The translations under genes were made by a program, and so were the position numbers. Under the pieces are notes generated by a model that was not told where the DNA came from, made no database searches, and saw only the letters and a program-made list of their open reading frames with translations. A DNA stretch of 9,248 bases from CAYNST01 sp964399955 (GTDB lineage Bacteria; Pseudomonadota; Gammaproteobacteria; Pseudomonadales; Cellvibrionaceae), in the NCBI GenBank assembly GCA_964399955.1, contig CAYNST010000132.1:1-9248 (forward strand), read 5' to 3'. Positions 1 to 6,184 of the stretch are shown piece by piece. How positions within the stretch are numbered: position 1 is the first letter of the stretch; the number at the start of each line of letters is the position of its first letter.

Positions 1-110
1 TAGGGAGTCGCTTTAGCAGAATGCATGCCAGCACCAAAATTGGTCAAAATCCCTTTTAAATCAACGCGATTGGCTTTTTGCAACAACAACTTAGAGGTAA
101 GCTCGGCCAT
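1..110 (-). CDS. 5' end of an unrecognised gene, cut by the window edge
   Basis: On the minus strand an ATG at 110 opens a frame that stays open to the window edge for 36 codons, beginning MAELTSKLLLQKANRVDLKG and passing through a short Gly/Ala stretch (NFGAGMHSA). I do not recognise the family. Its codons are AT-rich (three TTG leucines in a row, AAA, GAT, TTA, ATT), unlike the GC-rich genes to the right, which suggests recent acquisition or a different gene class. The ribosome binding site is poor: only an AGG about 12 nt upstream. A 21-codon frame (start 156, stop 91-93) in another register overlaps its start; it has a slightly better AGGA. The real start could therefore lie upstream with a frameshift, or the short frame could be a coupled leader. 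The call rests on coding appearance only. Confidence 0.4.
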   Translation of the reverse strand, partial: MAELTSKLLLQKANRVDLKGILTNFGAGMHSAKATP

Positions 111-222
111 ATGATGGTGCGCCTACGCCTTGGAATGGTGCTAAAAAAGCAGACATTGTGAAATCCTGGCCGACCGTCCCGCCCGCCGAAGGGTTTTCGC
201 ACCAGGACTGGGCGAAGCCGCA

Positions 223-1383
223 CTAAACCGCTGTGGGCCGCCCGCCCAGGGGGTAGAGTACCCGCTGATCAAAGCCGGTGAGCACCGGCATCAAACCCTG
301 CCACTCCTGGTCCAGATCTGCGTCGCCACTGTCCATTTGCAGCGGCCGGCCACTCAAGGTGGCCAGCTTCTGACGAGTGGCCACAATATGCACGTTGCTG
401 CGGCCAATGTGGCGCAAGACCGGGGAGCTAATCTGCTGATTGCCACGCCCAATCACATGACCCTGCCCACCAATGGCGGTGACAACCAGGTGCACCGGAC
501 CGGGGTGTTCCAATACCCGGCGCAACAGGTCGTCGGCATTGACGTCGGCGGCCAGAAGCGTGCCGTCCTGCACCAAATCCACGCCCAACAGGGTGGCCTG
601 GATACCCCAGTTGCCGGCTATGTGAAATGTCGTGGACCCGGGGCCCAAAACGATCAGCGCCTCGGCAGGTAAAGCCTGCTGCAGATAGTCGGCCATTGCC
701 AGCAGGATCAGCTCGTCAACATCCAGCCCGCCCTGTTTCACCCCCTGAATTGCCCATTCCTCCTCCGGCACCAGCATTTCACCAAAATACTGTGCGCGCA
801 CCACCCCTTTTTGGAAGGCATGCTCGTCTATGTCGCGCACTTCCTGCAAAGCCGCGCCCACCATACGGCCGCTCGCCATCTGCGCCACCAATTGGGCAGC
901 CAGCTCAGGACTGATGGCGTAGACGCCCGAATGCATCTTGACCCCCGCCGGCACGCCCAGCACCGCCTGGGTGGCGCCCACGGCGCGACAGACGTCTCGC
1001 GCTGTGCCATCCCCCCCCACAAACACCAGCAGATCTACCCCGGCCTCCACCAGAAGCGCGGCGGCGCGCACCGTGTCCTCCGCTGTACTTGGCATGGCTG
1101 GCTGATGGTGAACCAGCCGCACAGGCGCACCGGTATCTGGCAGACAATCGGCACCCATGGGGCCGGCCAGGGTAACTATGTGCACCGGGCGGTCGGCCGG
1201 CAGTGCCGGCACCAGGGCGCGCCAGAAGGCGGCCGCCCGCGCAGGCGCCGTCAAGGCAAGCTCACCGCGTTGCGCGCGCAGCCTGATTGCCTCTGCATCG
1301 CTGCCTTTATGGGCGGCAGGCCCACCTACGCCGGCATAAGGGTTGACCAGCCACCCCAGGCGAAAGGCTGCCGGCTCAGTCAT
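223..1383 (-). CDS. ATP-NAD kinase family protein (COG3199, AcoX-like)
   Basis: This is a 386-residue protein of the diacylglycerol/NAD kinase fold, in the branch annotated as predicted polyphosphate/ATP-NAD kinase. Visible motifs are an N-terminal nucleotide-binding strand and glycine loop (WLVNPYAGVGGPA, residues 11-23), the hallmark GGDGT at 123-127, and GVPAGVKMHSGVYA at 143-156. A glycine-rich C-terminal lobe includes LGPGSTTF (246-253) and AIGGQGHVIGRGN (303-315). Canonical NAD kinases are about 290 residues, so this longer type is distinct and its substrate is uncertain. The start at 1383 is chosen because family similarity begins there; an upstream open frame to 1653 only shadows pdxB. 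The start overlaps the pdxB stop as ATGACTGA and no Shine-Dalgarno is visible, so translation is probably coupled to pdxB. The GGDGT codons contain a run of eight G on the coding strand. Confidence 0.85.
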   Translation of the reverse strand: MTEPAAFRLGWLVNPYAGVGGPAAHKGSDAEAIRLRAQRGELALTAPARAAAFWRALVPALPADRPVHIVTLAGPMGADCLPDTGAPVRLVHHQPAMPSTAEDTVRAAALLVEAGVDLLVFVGGDGTARDVCRAVGATQAVLGVPAGVKMHSGVYAISPELAAQLVAQMASGRMVGAALQEVRDIDEHAFQKGVVRAQYFGEMLVPEEEWAIQGVKQGGLDVDELILLAMADYLQQALPAEALIVLGPGSTTFHIAGNWGIQATLLGVDLVQDGTLLAADVNADDLLRRVLEHPGPVHLVVTAIGGQGHVIGRGNQQISSPVLRHIGRSNVHIVATRQKLATLSGRPLQMDSGDADLDQEWQGLMPVLTGFDQRVLYPLGGRPTAV

Positions 1384-2497
1384 GAACAGCAAAGCCAAGC
1401 TCGGCCAGTAACTGAGCTGTCTCCAGCTGCTCGGTTTGCGCACAGTAGTGGCTGAACTCCCGACGCTCCGGGTAGGTTTTGCGCAAGTGATCAAATGCTG
1501 CGCCCACCTGCTCTGGTTCAGCACCGTGCAAGGCGTCCTGCATTCGGTTGTGATCAGCGAAGATGTCGTAGCTTGCCAGCACCGCCGAGTCAACATCGGC
1601 GCAGGCGAGCGGTTGCAGCTCACCAAGAAGCGGCCGCGCAATGGATTCGGCACTCAACGCGGCGGCTTCAGCGTCTGTACCCAGAAAGCGCTGCAACGCT
1701 TCGTGGATCATCATGGCACCCTTGACCTTGCCTTCGTAGCTGTACCCCGCGATGTGCGGCGTGCCTATCACTACCTTCCGCAACAGCTCGGTATTGATGG
1801 CGGGTTCGCCCTCCCACACATCCAGCACAACCTTAAGATCCGCTCCGGAGTTGAGGTAGGACAAGAGGGCGCGATTGTCTATGGCCCCGCCGCGCCCAGC
1901 GTTCAGCAACAGTGCGCCCGGCTTGAGCTGGCGGAGCCGGTGCGCATTCAAAAGATGATGCGTGGGGAAGGGCCCGTCCAGGGTATACGGTGTATGCATG
2001 CATACAATGTCGCAGCCGAGAACCTGATCCAGCCCGGCGAGGGGAACCCCCTCCCGACGCTGCACAAACGGGTCATAGGCCCGGCAGTCCACGCCCATTG
2101 CCGTCAACCGGCGGCTGAGGCGCCCGCCTACGTTGCCGCAGCCAATCACTCCCACTTTGCTGTCCTGCCAGTGGACTTGCAGGGCGGCCAGAGCTGTCAA
2201 GACGTACTGCACCACGCCCTCCGCGTTGCAGCCTGGGGCGCTGGCAAAGGCTACGCCCTGCTGTCGCAGATAATCGACATCCAAGTGATCGGTGCCTATG
2301 GTGCAGGTGCCTACGAAGCGGACTTTGCTCCCCTGCAGCAGATCGGCATTAACCCGGGTCACCGAGCGCACAATCAGCGCGTCGGCGTCGGCAACATCCT
2401 CGGGGCGCAGGTGTCGACCCGGCAGGGCTGTCACCTCACCCAGGCCAGAAAAAAAGGACTGCAGGTGGGGTATGTTTTCGTCGGCAACAATTTTCAT
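1376..2497 (-). CDS. pdxB: Erythronate-4-phosphate dehydrogenase PdxB
   Basis: PdxB oxidises 4-phospho-D-erythronate to 2-oxo-3-hydroxy-4-phosphobutanoate, the second step of the deoxyxylulose-5-phosphate-dependent pyridoxal phosphate pathway, in the cytoplasm. The 373-residue product is close to the 378 of E. coli. It starts with the family-typical MKIVADENIP and carries the NAD-binding loop VGVIGCGNVGGRL (115-127). The D-2-hydroxyacid dehydrogenase catalytic triad is present: Arg202 (NAGRGGAID), Glu231 (DVWEGEP) and His248 (TPHIAGYSYEGK), each shifted by six from E. coli Arg208/Glu237/His254. The C-terminal part (about 285-373) matches the PdxB-specific dimerisation domain. The start at 2497 is fixed by this N-terminal motif; a weak AAGG lies about 9 nt upstream. 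The stop overlaps the next gene by 8 bp, so the two form one transcription unit. A 138-bp gap separates it from epmC upstream. Confidence 0.96.
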   Translation of the reverse strand: MKIVADENIPHLQSFFSGLGEVTALPGRHLRPEDVADADALIVRSVTRVNADLLQGSKVRFVGTCTIGTDHLDVDYLRQQGVAFASAPGCNAEGVVQYVLTALAALQVHWQDSKVGVIGCGNVGGRLSRRLTAMGVDCRAYDPFVQRREGVPLAGLDQVLGCDIVCMHTPYTLDGPFPTHHLLNAHRLRQLKPGALLLNAGRGGAIDNRALLSYLNSGADLKVVLDVWEGEPAINTELLRKVVIGTPHIAGYSYEGKVKGAMMIHEALQRFLGTDAEAAALSAESIARPLLGELQPLACADVDSAVLASYDIFADHNRMQDALHGAEPEQVGAAFDHLRKTYPERREFSHYCAQTEQLETAQLLAELGFAVHD

Positions 2498-2582
2498 GAT
2501 GGGGTACCTTGGGCGGGACGTTTCGATTGGGGCCAAACCGGCGCAGTCGCAGGCGGCAATGTAATTTGGCGACCTGCCTTGT

Positions 2583-2627
2583 AAAAAAGCGCAGAGCGGG
2601 GAGCGCAGGCGGGCCATAAGCGCCTAC
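2583..2627 (-). terminator. Possible weak terminator after epmC
   Basis: Just downstream of the epmC stop on the minus strand, GTAGGCG (2627-2621) can pair with CGCCTGC (2611-2605), a 7-bp stem including one G-U pair with a 9-nt loop. A run of six T follows at 2588-2583. The T-run lies 16 nt past this stem. An alternative GCGC/GCGC stem (2606-2603 with 2592-2589) abuts it but is only 4 bp. It could attenuate read-through from epmC into pdxB, but neither fold is a textbook terminator. Confidence 0.28.
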
Positions 2628-2635
2628 CCGCAGGC

Positions 2636-3250
2636 TTAACGCAGACGCTGCAAACTGAATTGTTGCACCAGGAGCGGGAATGGCTGGTCGTAGCGCGCTG
2701 CCAGTGCCCGGGCAAACGCCGCCGCGCGCGGAGGCAGCCCGGTGCGGCAGTATGCCCGGGCCTGTTCAACGATTGCACGGCGGAAATGCTCGCTGGCACC
2801 CATAGCCTGGTTAAGATTGTCGGCACTGACCCGAAATACCGCACCACAGGCCTCGGTGAAGTGATATTCAATGGCCTGCGGCTTTACCTCTACCTGTTCA
2901 AAAGCCCTTTGCTGTTCTGGGGAGCGGCCGTCGGGCGCATACCAGTAGCCGTAGTCTACGCACTGCCGGCGCGCCGGGCCCGCCAGACACCAGTGGGCAA
3001 CCTCATGCAGTGCACTGGCAAAATAGTCTTGAGTAAAAACCACCGTATGCACAGGCGCGCCCCCCCGAGCGGGCAGATAAACCGGTTCTTCTGCGCCACC
3101 ACGCAACACGGTGTTGAACTCGACTGCAAAACATTGATCAAAAATAGCTACAAGATCAGCAGCGCTAGGCTCTTTTTTACCATATGTGGCCCGAACCGTG
3201 CTTGTTATTTTATGAGCGGCAGTAAGCCGCCTGTCGGTCTCGCTCCACAT
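2636..3250 (-). CDS. epmC: Elongation factor P hydroxylase EpmC (YfcM family)
   Basis: EpmC hydroxylates the beta-lysyl-modified lysine of translation elongation factor EF-P, the last step of the EpmA/EpmB/EpmC pathway. The assignment rests on strong family similarity: IFDQCFAVEFNT (36-47), PVYLPA (56-61), ALHEVAHWCLAG (80-91) with the His82-Glu83-x-x-His86 metal-binding motif, DYGYWYAPDGR (99-109) and FEQVEVKPQA (117-126) with a conserved Glu. The 204 residues exceed the roughly 180 of E. coli YfcM mainly through about 25 extra N-terminal residues. The start at 3250 is the only ATG before the conserved region, but its ribosome binding site is weak, so the exact start is less sure. No other EF-P modification gene is in the window. 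It is divergent from the hypothetical gene at 3394 across a 143-bp intergenic region. Confidence 0.93.
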   Translation of the reverse strand: MWSETDRRLTAAHKITSTVRATYGKKEPSAADLVAIFDQCFAVEFNTVLRGGAEEPVYLPARGGAPVHTVVFTQDYFASALHEVAHWCLAGPARRQCVDYGYWYAPDGRSPEQQRAFEQVEVKPQAIEYHFTEACGAVFRVSADNLNQAMGASEHFRRAIVEQARAYCRTGLPPRAAAFARALAARYDQPFPLLVQQFSLQRLR

Positions 3251-3272
3251 AAGTTTCTAATTAAACGACAAA

Positions 3273-3302
3273 TTGTTGAGTTATTGGGAATCTGCATATA
3301 CT
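3273..3302 (+). promoter_or_regulatory. Predicted sigma70 promoter for the gene at 3394
   Basis: TTGTTG (3273-3278) and TATACT (3297-3302) are separated by 18 bp in the AT-rich gap between the divergent genes epmC and the hypothetical at 3394. An alternative -35, TTGAGT at 3276-3281, would give a 15-bp spacer. Transcription would start near 3309 and leave a leader of about 85 nt. This is a match by eye only. Confidence 0.45.
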
Positions 3303-3393
3303 GTGTATGTAAATGGCGTTATGAAATCTGCCATGACGCCACTGGCTAACCAGCTCCCATCGAGCAGACAAGCCCCAGCGCGGAGGTGGTATT

Positions 3394-4098
3394 ATGAAGA
3401 CCTCGAACTCCGGTCACAAGCTAGACAATGTGATCGATCTCTTCAGCAGGAAGCCTTATGTTCCCCATCAGGAGTCCCGCTTCATTCGTCTTTCCCCTGA
3501 GCTTGACGGCCTGGAGATGCTGTATTCGAACGAGTCCAGTTCGGATAAGCTGTTCAGCCTGAAAGTGTTGGCCTGGGGCCTGCGCGCCAACGGCGAGGTG
3601 GTTGGTCTGGTGCCGTGGCTGGACGATATTGTGCCCTGCACGGACATCCAGGATCCATTGAACGGGCAGTGGGAGGGCTACTACGACGCTGGCATAGACG
3701 AAATCTTCTTTGAGGCGCCCATTCACAAGGTGGTAGAGCTGGAGACAGCGGCAGAGTACTACGACTACGAGTGTGAAAGCCCAGGCGATGTGGTGCAGGA
3801 AATTCCTGACACCATTGGCACTCACGCGGTGCTTTCGGAGCCGGAGTTCAAAAGCCTTATCCTGCAGGAAGTTGTAAGCTGGCGGCTGCACAATGACGGC
3901 ACGCTGTCTGGCATGATCATCGATGACAAAAAAGTAGAAAGCACGCCGGTTCTGCCGGGCGACGACTGCTTGTACGCCGCCCAGTCACACAAGCAGTTTC
4001 GCTACTTTTTTCAGCATCATATTGCCAACAAGATCAAATCGAAGGATCCAGAGGCCCTGGCTGCCATAAGCCTTCTGGTGGAAGACTCCTCCCGCTAA
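3394..4098 (+). CDS. Unrecognised acidic protein with an internal duplication
   Basis: I do not recognise this 234-residue protein. It is acidic, with no signal peptide or membrane segment, so probably cytoplasmic. Two segments resemble each other: residues 54-75 (FSLKVLAWGLRANGEVVGLVPW) and 155-176 (LILQEVVSWRLHNDGTLSGM...), sharing W-x-L-x(3)-G-x-[VL]-x-G-[LM]-[VI]. Each is followed 30-50 residues later by a FF-x(3)-I segment (FFEAPIHKV at 105-113; FFQHHIANK at 205-213). This suggests two copies of a roughly 100-residue domain. Between them lies an acidic, tyrosine-rich stretch (EYYDYECESPGD, 121-132). The start is well supported by GGAGGTG at 3382-3388, five bases before the ATG. Codon use looks like its neighbours. 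It is monocistronic, divergent from epmC and convergent with tusA. The frame is certainly coding; the function is unknown. Confidence 0.85.
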   Translation: MKTSNSGHKLDNVIDLFSRKPYVPHQESRFIRLSPELDGLEMLYSNESSSDKLFSLKVLAWGLRANGEVVGLVPWLDDIVPCTDIQDPLNGQWEGYYDAGIDEIFFEAPIHKVVELETAAEYYDYECESPGDVVQEIPDTIGTHAVLSEPEFKSLILQEVVSWRLHNDGTLSGMIIDDKKVESTPVLPGDDCLYAAQSHKQFRYFFQHHIANKIKSKDPEALAAISLLVEDSSR

Positions 4099-4112
4099 TT
4101 ACCGTTGTAGCC

Positions 4113-4140
4113 CATCAGGATGCAGGGACGCGTCCTGATG
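4113..4140. terminator. Hairpin between convergent genes
   Basis: CATCAGGA (4113-4120) pairs perfectly with TCCTGATG (4133-4140). TGC (4121-4123) and GCG (4130-4132) can extend the stem with one wobble pair, giving about 11 bp around a 6-nt loop. It sits 14 bp after the hypothetical gene's stop and 14 bp after the tusA stop on the other strand, the usual place for a shared bidirectional terminator. Neither side has a T-run, so it may act as a 3'-end stabilising hairpin or need Rho. Confidence 0.45.
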
Positions 4141-4154
4141 ATACCCCTCCTCCC

Positions 4155-4400
4155 TCAACCACCCTTGCGCAGGTGGTAGACAAAGGCGTCCGCCTGCTCT
4201 TGCTGCCACAACAAGGTGTGACCAAGAAAGTGGCAGAAGTCGGGGATATCCCGCCGTGTTGACGGGTCCGTGGCCGTGACCTCTATGCACTCACCGGGCT
4301 TTGCGCTGCGTATGGTTTTATGCAGCATCATTACCGGCTCCGGGCAGATCAAGCCGCGGGCATCCAGCTTGTGATCAATCTTGTACTCCTGCGAACTCAT
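4155..4400 (-). CDS. tusA: Sulfur carrier protein TusA
   Basis: TusA accepts persulfide sulfur from the cysteine desulfurase IscS and passes it through TusBCD/TusE to MnmA for 2-thiolation of tRNA wobble uridine. The 81-residue product equals E. coli TusA in length. It carries the family signature LDARGLICPEPVM with the sulfur-carrying Cys19 of the CPxP motif in the same position as in E. coli. The later segment ATDPSTRRDIPDFC is also typical. The start at 4400 is preferred over an in-frame ATG at 4445 because GGAG stands about 7 nt upstream and homology begins here. It is the last gene of a yheU-hydrolase-tusA operon, starting 10 bp after the hydrolase stop. TusBCDE are not in the window. 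Confidence 0.93.
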   Translation of the reverse strand: MSSQEYKIDHKLDARGLICPEPVMMLHKTIRSAKPGECIEVTATDPSTRRDIPDFCHFLGHTLLWQQEQADAFVYHLRKGG

Positions 4401-4410
4401 AGACACTCCG

Positions 4411-5076
4411 TCAAATTCTTGCCGTATCGCCCACCAATGGGCCACTGGTCAAATTTTTGATATGTGCGGCCGCAGCATAGGCTGCGCTCTGCCAGGCTTG
4501 CTCCTGAGTAAAACCACTGCGCTTGAGCGGCTTTAGGTCGTGATCTGCGTCTGCCAGCCAGTGCACGCGCACCACCCGTGGCAAGTCCAGGCTATTGACA
4601 CAGGTTGAGCTGCCCAGCCTGTCCCGCTCGCCCTGCACGATCAAAGTTGGCAGGTGCAGCATTGCAAAATGCTCCGTGCGCAGCCGGTCGGGCTTGCCTG
4701 CGGGGTGAAAGGGGTAGCCAAACAGCACCAGGCCGCGCACCACGCCTGTGGGCTGCGAGGCGGCCCACAGGCTGGCCATTCTGCCGCCCATGGATTTGCC
4801 ACCAATAAACAGCGGCAGGCGGTCAGGCCAACGTCGCTGGGTCCACTCCTGCCACGTGTGCAATAGAACATTCTGCCGGTCGGGTGGTTGACGCTTACCA
4901 GATTGCCGGCGCTTGACCATGAAGGGAAATTCAAACCTCACCACCGAGATATTCTCACGGGCCAGGTGCTCCGCCATGGCTTGCATGAAGGGGCTGTCCA
5001 TGGGCGCGCCGGCACCGTGGGCCAGCAGCAGACGAGCAACAGGCCGGGCCGGCTCATCCAGCAGGCAATTCGTCAT
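4411..5076 (-). CDS. Alpha/beta hydrolase (KANL3/Tex30-like family)
   Basis: This is a 221-residue cytoplasmic alpha/beta hydrolase without a signal peptide. Motifs in order are LLLAHGAGAPMDSPFM (16-31, oxyanion-hole region), FEFPFM (48-53), the nucleophile elbow GGKSMGGRMA (92-101) with Ser95, LVLFGYPFHPAGKP (116-129), the acid loop LIVQGERDRLG (145-155) with Asp152, and DADHDLKP (176-183) with His179. The complete triad and the GAGAPMDS signature point to the small family often annotated as dienelactone hydrolase-like or KANL3/Tex30-like; the natural substrate is unknown. The start at 5076 is supported by GGAG about 8 nt upstream; an upstream in-frame ATG at 5160 lies inside yheU. It lies 28 bp after yheU and 10 bp before tusA, so the three genes are probably co-transcribed. 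Confidence 0.88.
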   Translation of the reverse strand: MTNCLLDEPARPVARLLLAHGAGAPMDSPFMQAMAEHLARENISVVRFEFPFMVKRRQSGKRQPPDRQNVLLHTWQEWTQRRWPDRLPLFIGGKSMGGRMASLWAASQPTGVVRGLVLFGYPFHPAGKPDRLRTEHFAMLHLPTLIVQGERDRLGSSTCVNSLDLPRVVRVHWLADADHDLKPLKRSGFTQEQAWQSAAYAAAAHIKNLTSGPLVGDTARI

Positions 5077-5104
5077 GCAGGTCTCCACAGCAGCGGCAGT
5101 CTCA

Positions 5105-5326
5105 TTACAGCCCCGCCGCGTACTGTTTGGGTAGCAGATTAACCGTTTGCAGTGTTTCATCGTAGACGATCAGCACATCACCGCACAAAACCTGGGGTTT
5201 CAACGCGGCGACCTTTTGCGACAGCGAGAGTTCTACCAGGCCGTAGTCCGTCCCTTCGCGGCTGATGAACTCTTCCAGGATGCCCGTCAATACATCATCG
5301 GCCAGTGACGCAGGGGGAATGATCAT
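5105..5326 (-). CDS. yheU: YheU family protein (UPF0270)
   Basis: This 73-residue protein matches the conserved gammaproteobacterial YheU family: an MIIPP N-terminus, the central ILEEFISREGTDYG (16-29), LSQKVAALKPQVLCGD (35-50), and a VxxDE/TVNLLPK end (54-67). The biochemical role is not established. E. coli YheU is 72 residues and also lies beside an alpha/beta hydrolase gene (yheT, a different hydrolase subfamily), so pairing with a hydrolase here may be meaningful. It is the first gene of the minus-strand operon with the hydrolase and tusA. A GAGG about 11 nt upstream is the likely ribosome binding site. It is divergent from the ACT protein across a 99-bp gap. Confidence 0.92.
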   Translation of the reverse strand: MIIPPASLADDVLTGILEEFISREGTDYGLVELSLSQKVAALKPQVLCGDVLIVYDETLQTVNLLPKQYAAGL

Positions 5327-5425
5327 AGCGGGTCAATCCTCAGCTGGCAGGCGGCAGTGGAAGCCAACACCTGCGCTTTCTCATATACTTGGCACCCATC
5401 CGTCTTCACCAGCATAGGACAGGGC

Positions 5426-5956
5426 ATGAACGCACATTATATTCTAACCGTCATCAGCGACGACCAGCCCGGCATCGTCAAACAGCTAGCCAACACCATA
5501 ACCCAACAGGGCGGCAACTGGTTGGAAAGCCGACTGACCCAACTGGCCGGTAAGTTTGCGGGCGTTATCCGCATTGCAGTGGCGGACAGCCGGGCAGCGG
5601 ACCTGCAAAACGCGTTGCAGGGCCTGGCCGCCTGCAGCATCCATGTGCAGATGGAGTCCGTGGCGAACATCACTCCGGCGGCTCCCACGCGCCTGGCCAG
5701 CTTCACTGCAGCGGGCCCAGACCGGCCCGGTATCGTATTTGAAATAGCTCAGGCCTTCACCCAATACAGCATCAGCGTGGCCGAATTGGCAACCGACTGC
5801 TCCAGCATGCCCTACAGCGGGGAGCCTTTCTTTGAAGCTGAAGGCACCATAGCGCTTCCGGCAGACACGGACCTGGAAAAGCTCGCCGAGCAGTTGGAGG
5901 CCATAGCCGACGCGCTTGGCATAGATGTGCAACTGTCTGAGTTTATCCACGAGTGA
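5426..5956 (+). CDS. Tandem ACT-domain regulator, GcvR family
   Basis: This 176-residue protein consists of two ACT domains: residues about 3-78, with DDQPGIV at 12-18, and 88-173, with PDRPGIV at 98-104. ACT domains bind small ligands, usually amino acids. The two-domain architecture is that of GcvR, which in E. coli represses the glycine cleavage operon by binding the activator GcvA. Gammaproteobacteria often have additional GcvR-like paralogs, and no gcv genes are nearby, so the target is uncertain. There is no DNA-binding domain; action would be through a protein partner. The start at 5426 is chosen for AGGA(C)AGG just upstream and because conserved sequence begins at MNAHYILTVIS; an in-frame ATG at 5357 is less likely. 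A TATACT at 5384-5389 is a possible -10 box, but no good -35 is seen. Confidence 0.87.
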   Translation: MNAHYILTVISDDQPGIVKQLANTITQQGGNWLESRLTQLAGKFAGVIRIAVADSRAADLQNALQGLAACSIHVQMESVANITPAAPTRLASFTAAGPDRPGIVFEIAQAFTQYSISVAELATDCSSMPYSGEPFFEAEGTIALPADTDLEKLAEQLEAIADALGIDVQLSEFIHE

Positions 5957-5969
5957 CATCTCAGCCGCC

Positions 5970-6027
5970 GCCAATAGTGCCGGGGTGCAGGAGCACCGCA
6001 GCTGAAGGCAAGCCAATAGACGCTTAC
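5970..6027. repeat. Repeat patch with a possible solo IS66-type end
   Basis: Just past the ACT gene the octamer GCCAATAG occurs twice in direct orientation (5970-5977 and 6012-6019). A small hairpin, GGTGC/GCACC (5984-5988 with 5993-5997, 4-nt loop), lies between them. The patch ends with CCAATAGACGCTTAC (6013-6027), whose minus-strand reading starts GTAAGCG, the end sequence typical of IS66-family insertion sequences. No partner end or transposase is seen, so this may be a solo relic or chance. Confidence 0.35.
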
Positions 6028-6035
6028 CTGTGCAA

Positions 6036-6043
6036 TAACTTTT
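6036..6043 (+). repeat. Left copy of 8-bp target-site duplication
   Basis: TAACTTTT directly abuts the left inverted repeat of the element at 6044-6184. The identical octamer abuts the right inverted repeat at 6185-6192. Placement exactly at both element ends makes a target-site duplication the natural reading. Eight base pairs is the duplication length of IS66-family elements. Confidence 0.8.
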
Positions 6044-6184
6044 GTAACCATTCAGCTCTTCCCGTGACTGTTCGGATTGCGTTCGAATTTGAGCAGAGCA
6101 AGGCAGAAAATGTGAGTTTACATGTGTAAATGACCATTTTTGAACGCCGCTATGGGCAAATTCGGGCGTGAGCTGAATAGTTAC
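6044..6184. mobile_element. 141-bp MITE, probably IS66-related
   Basis: The ends are GTAACCATTCAGCTC (6044-6058) and GAGCTGAATAGTTAC (6170-6184), inverted repeats matching at 14 of 15 positions. Perfect 8-bp direct repeats TAACTTTT flank them. No open reading frame of note lies inside. The interior is itself a near palindrome: TTTACA-TG-TGTAAA (6117-6130) forms the centre, AAAATG (6107-6112) pairs with CATTTT (6135-6140), and CGAATTTG (6084-6091) mirrors CAAATTCG (6157-6164). The whole element can therefore fold as one long hairpin. The left half is about 25 nt longer than the right. GTAA termini plus 8-bp duplications are the IS66 hallmark, so the element would have been moved in trans by an IS66-type transposase. 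It lies 84 bp before the GH3 start and could carry or separate regulatory sequence. Confidence 0.78.

Noticed and set aside
157..222. CCTGG/CCAGG inverted repeat downstream of the NAD kinase-like gene as a terminator
   Set aside because: The stem is about 6 bp with a loop above 30 nt and no T-run on the relevant strand.
1384..1653. N-terminal extension of the NAD kinase-like gene up to 1653
   Set aside because: The extra 90 residues overlap the pdxB coding sequence and do not look like the family; the ATG at 1383 begins the conserved region.
1436..2584. 382-codon open frame on the plus strand, opposite pdxB
   Set aside because: It is antisense to a confidently identified pdxB and has no domain of its own; a GC-rich shadow.
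3290..3320. Possible LexA-type operator around CTGCATATACTGTGTATG
   Set aside because: No CTG-N10-CAG spacing is present; the symmetry is only ATAC/GTAT, so I kept only the promoter call.
2660..3349. 229-codon open frame on the plus strand, opposite epmC
   Set aside because: The minus-strand frame carries all the EpmC motifs; this one has none and no ribosome binding site.
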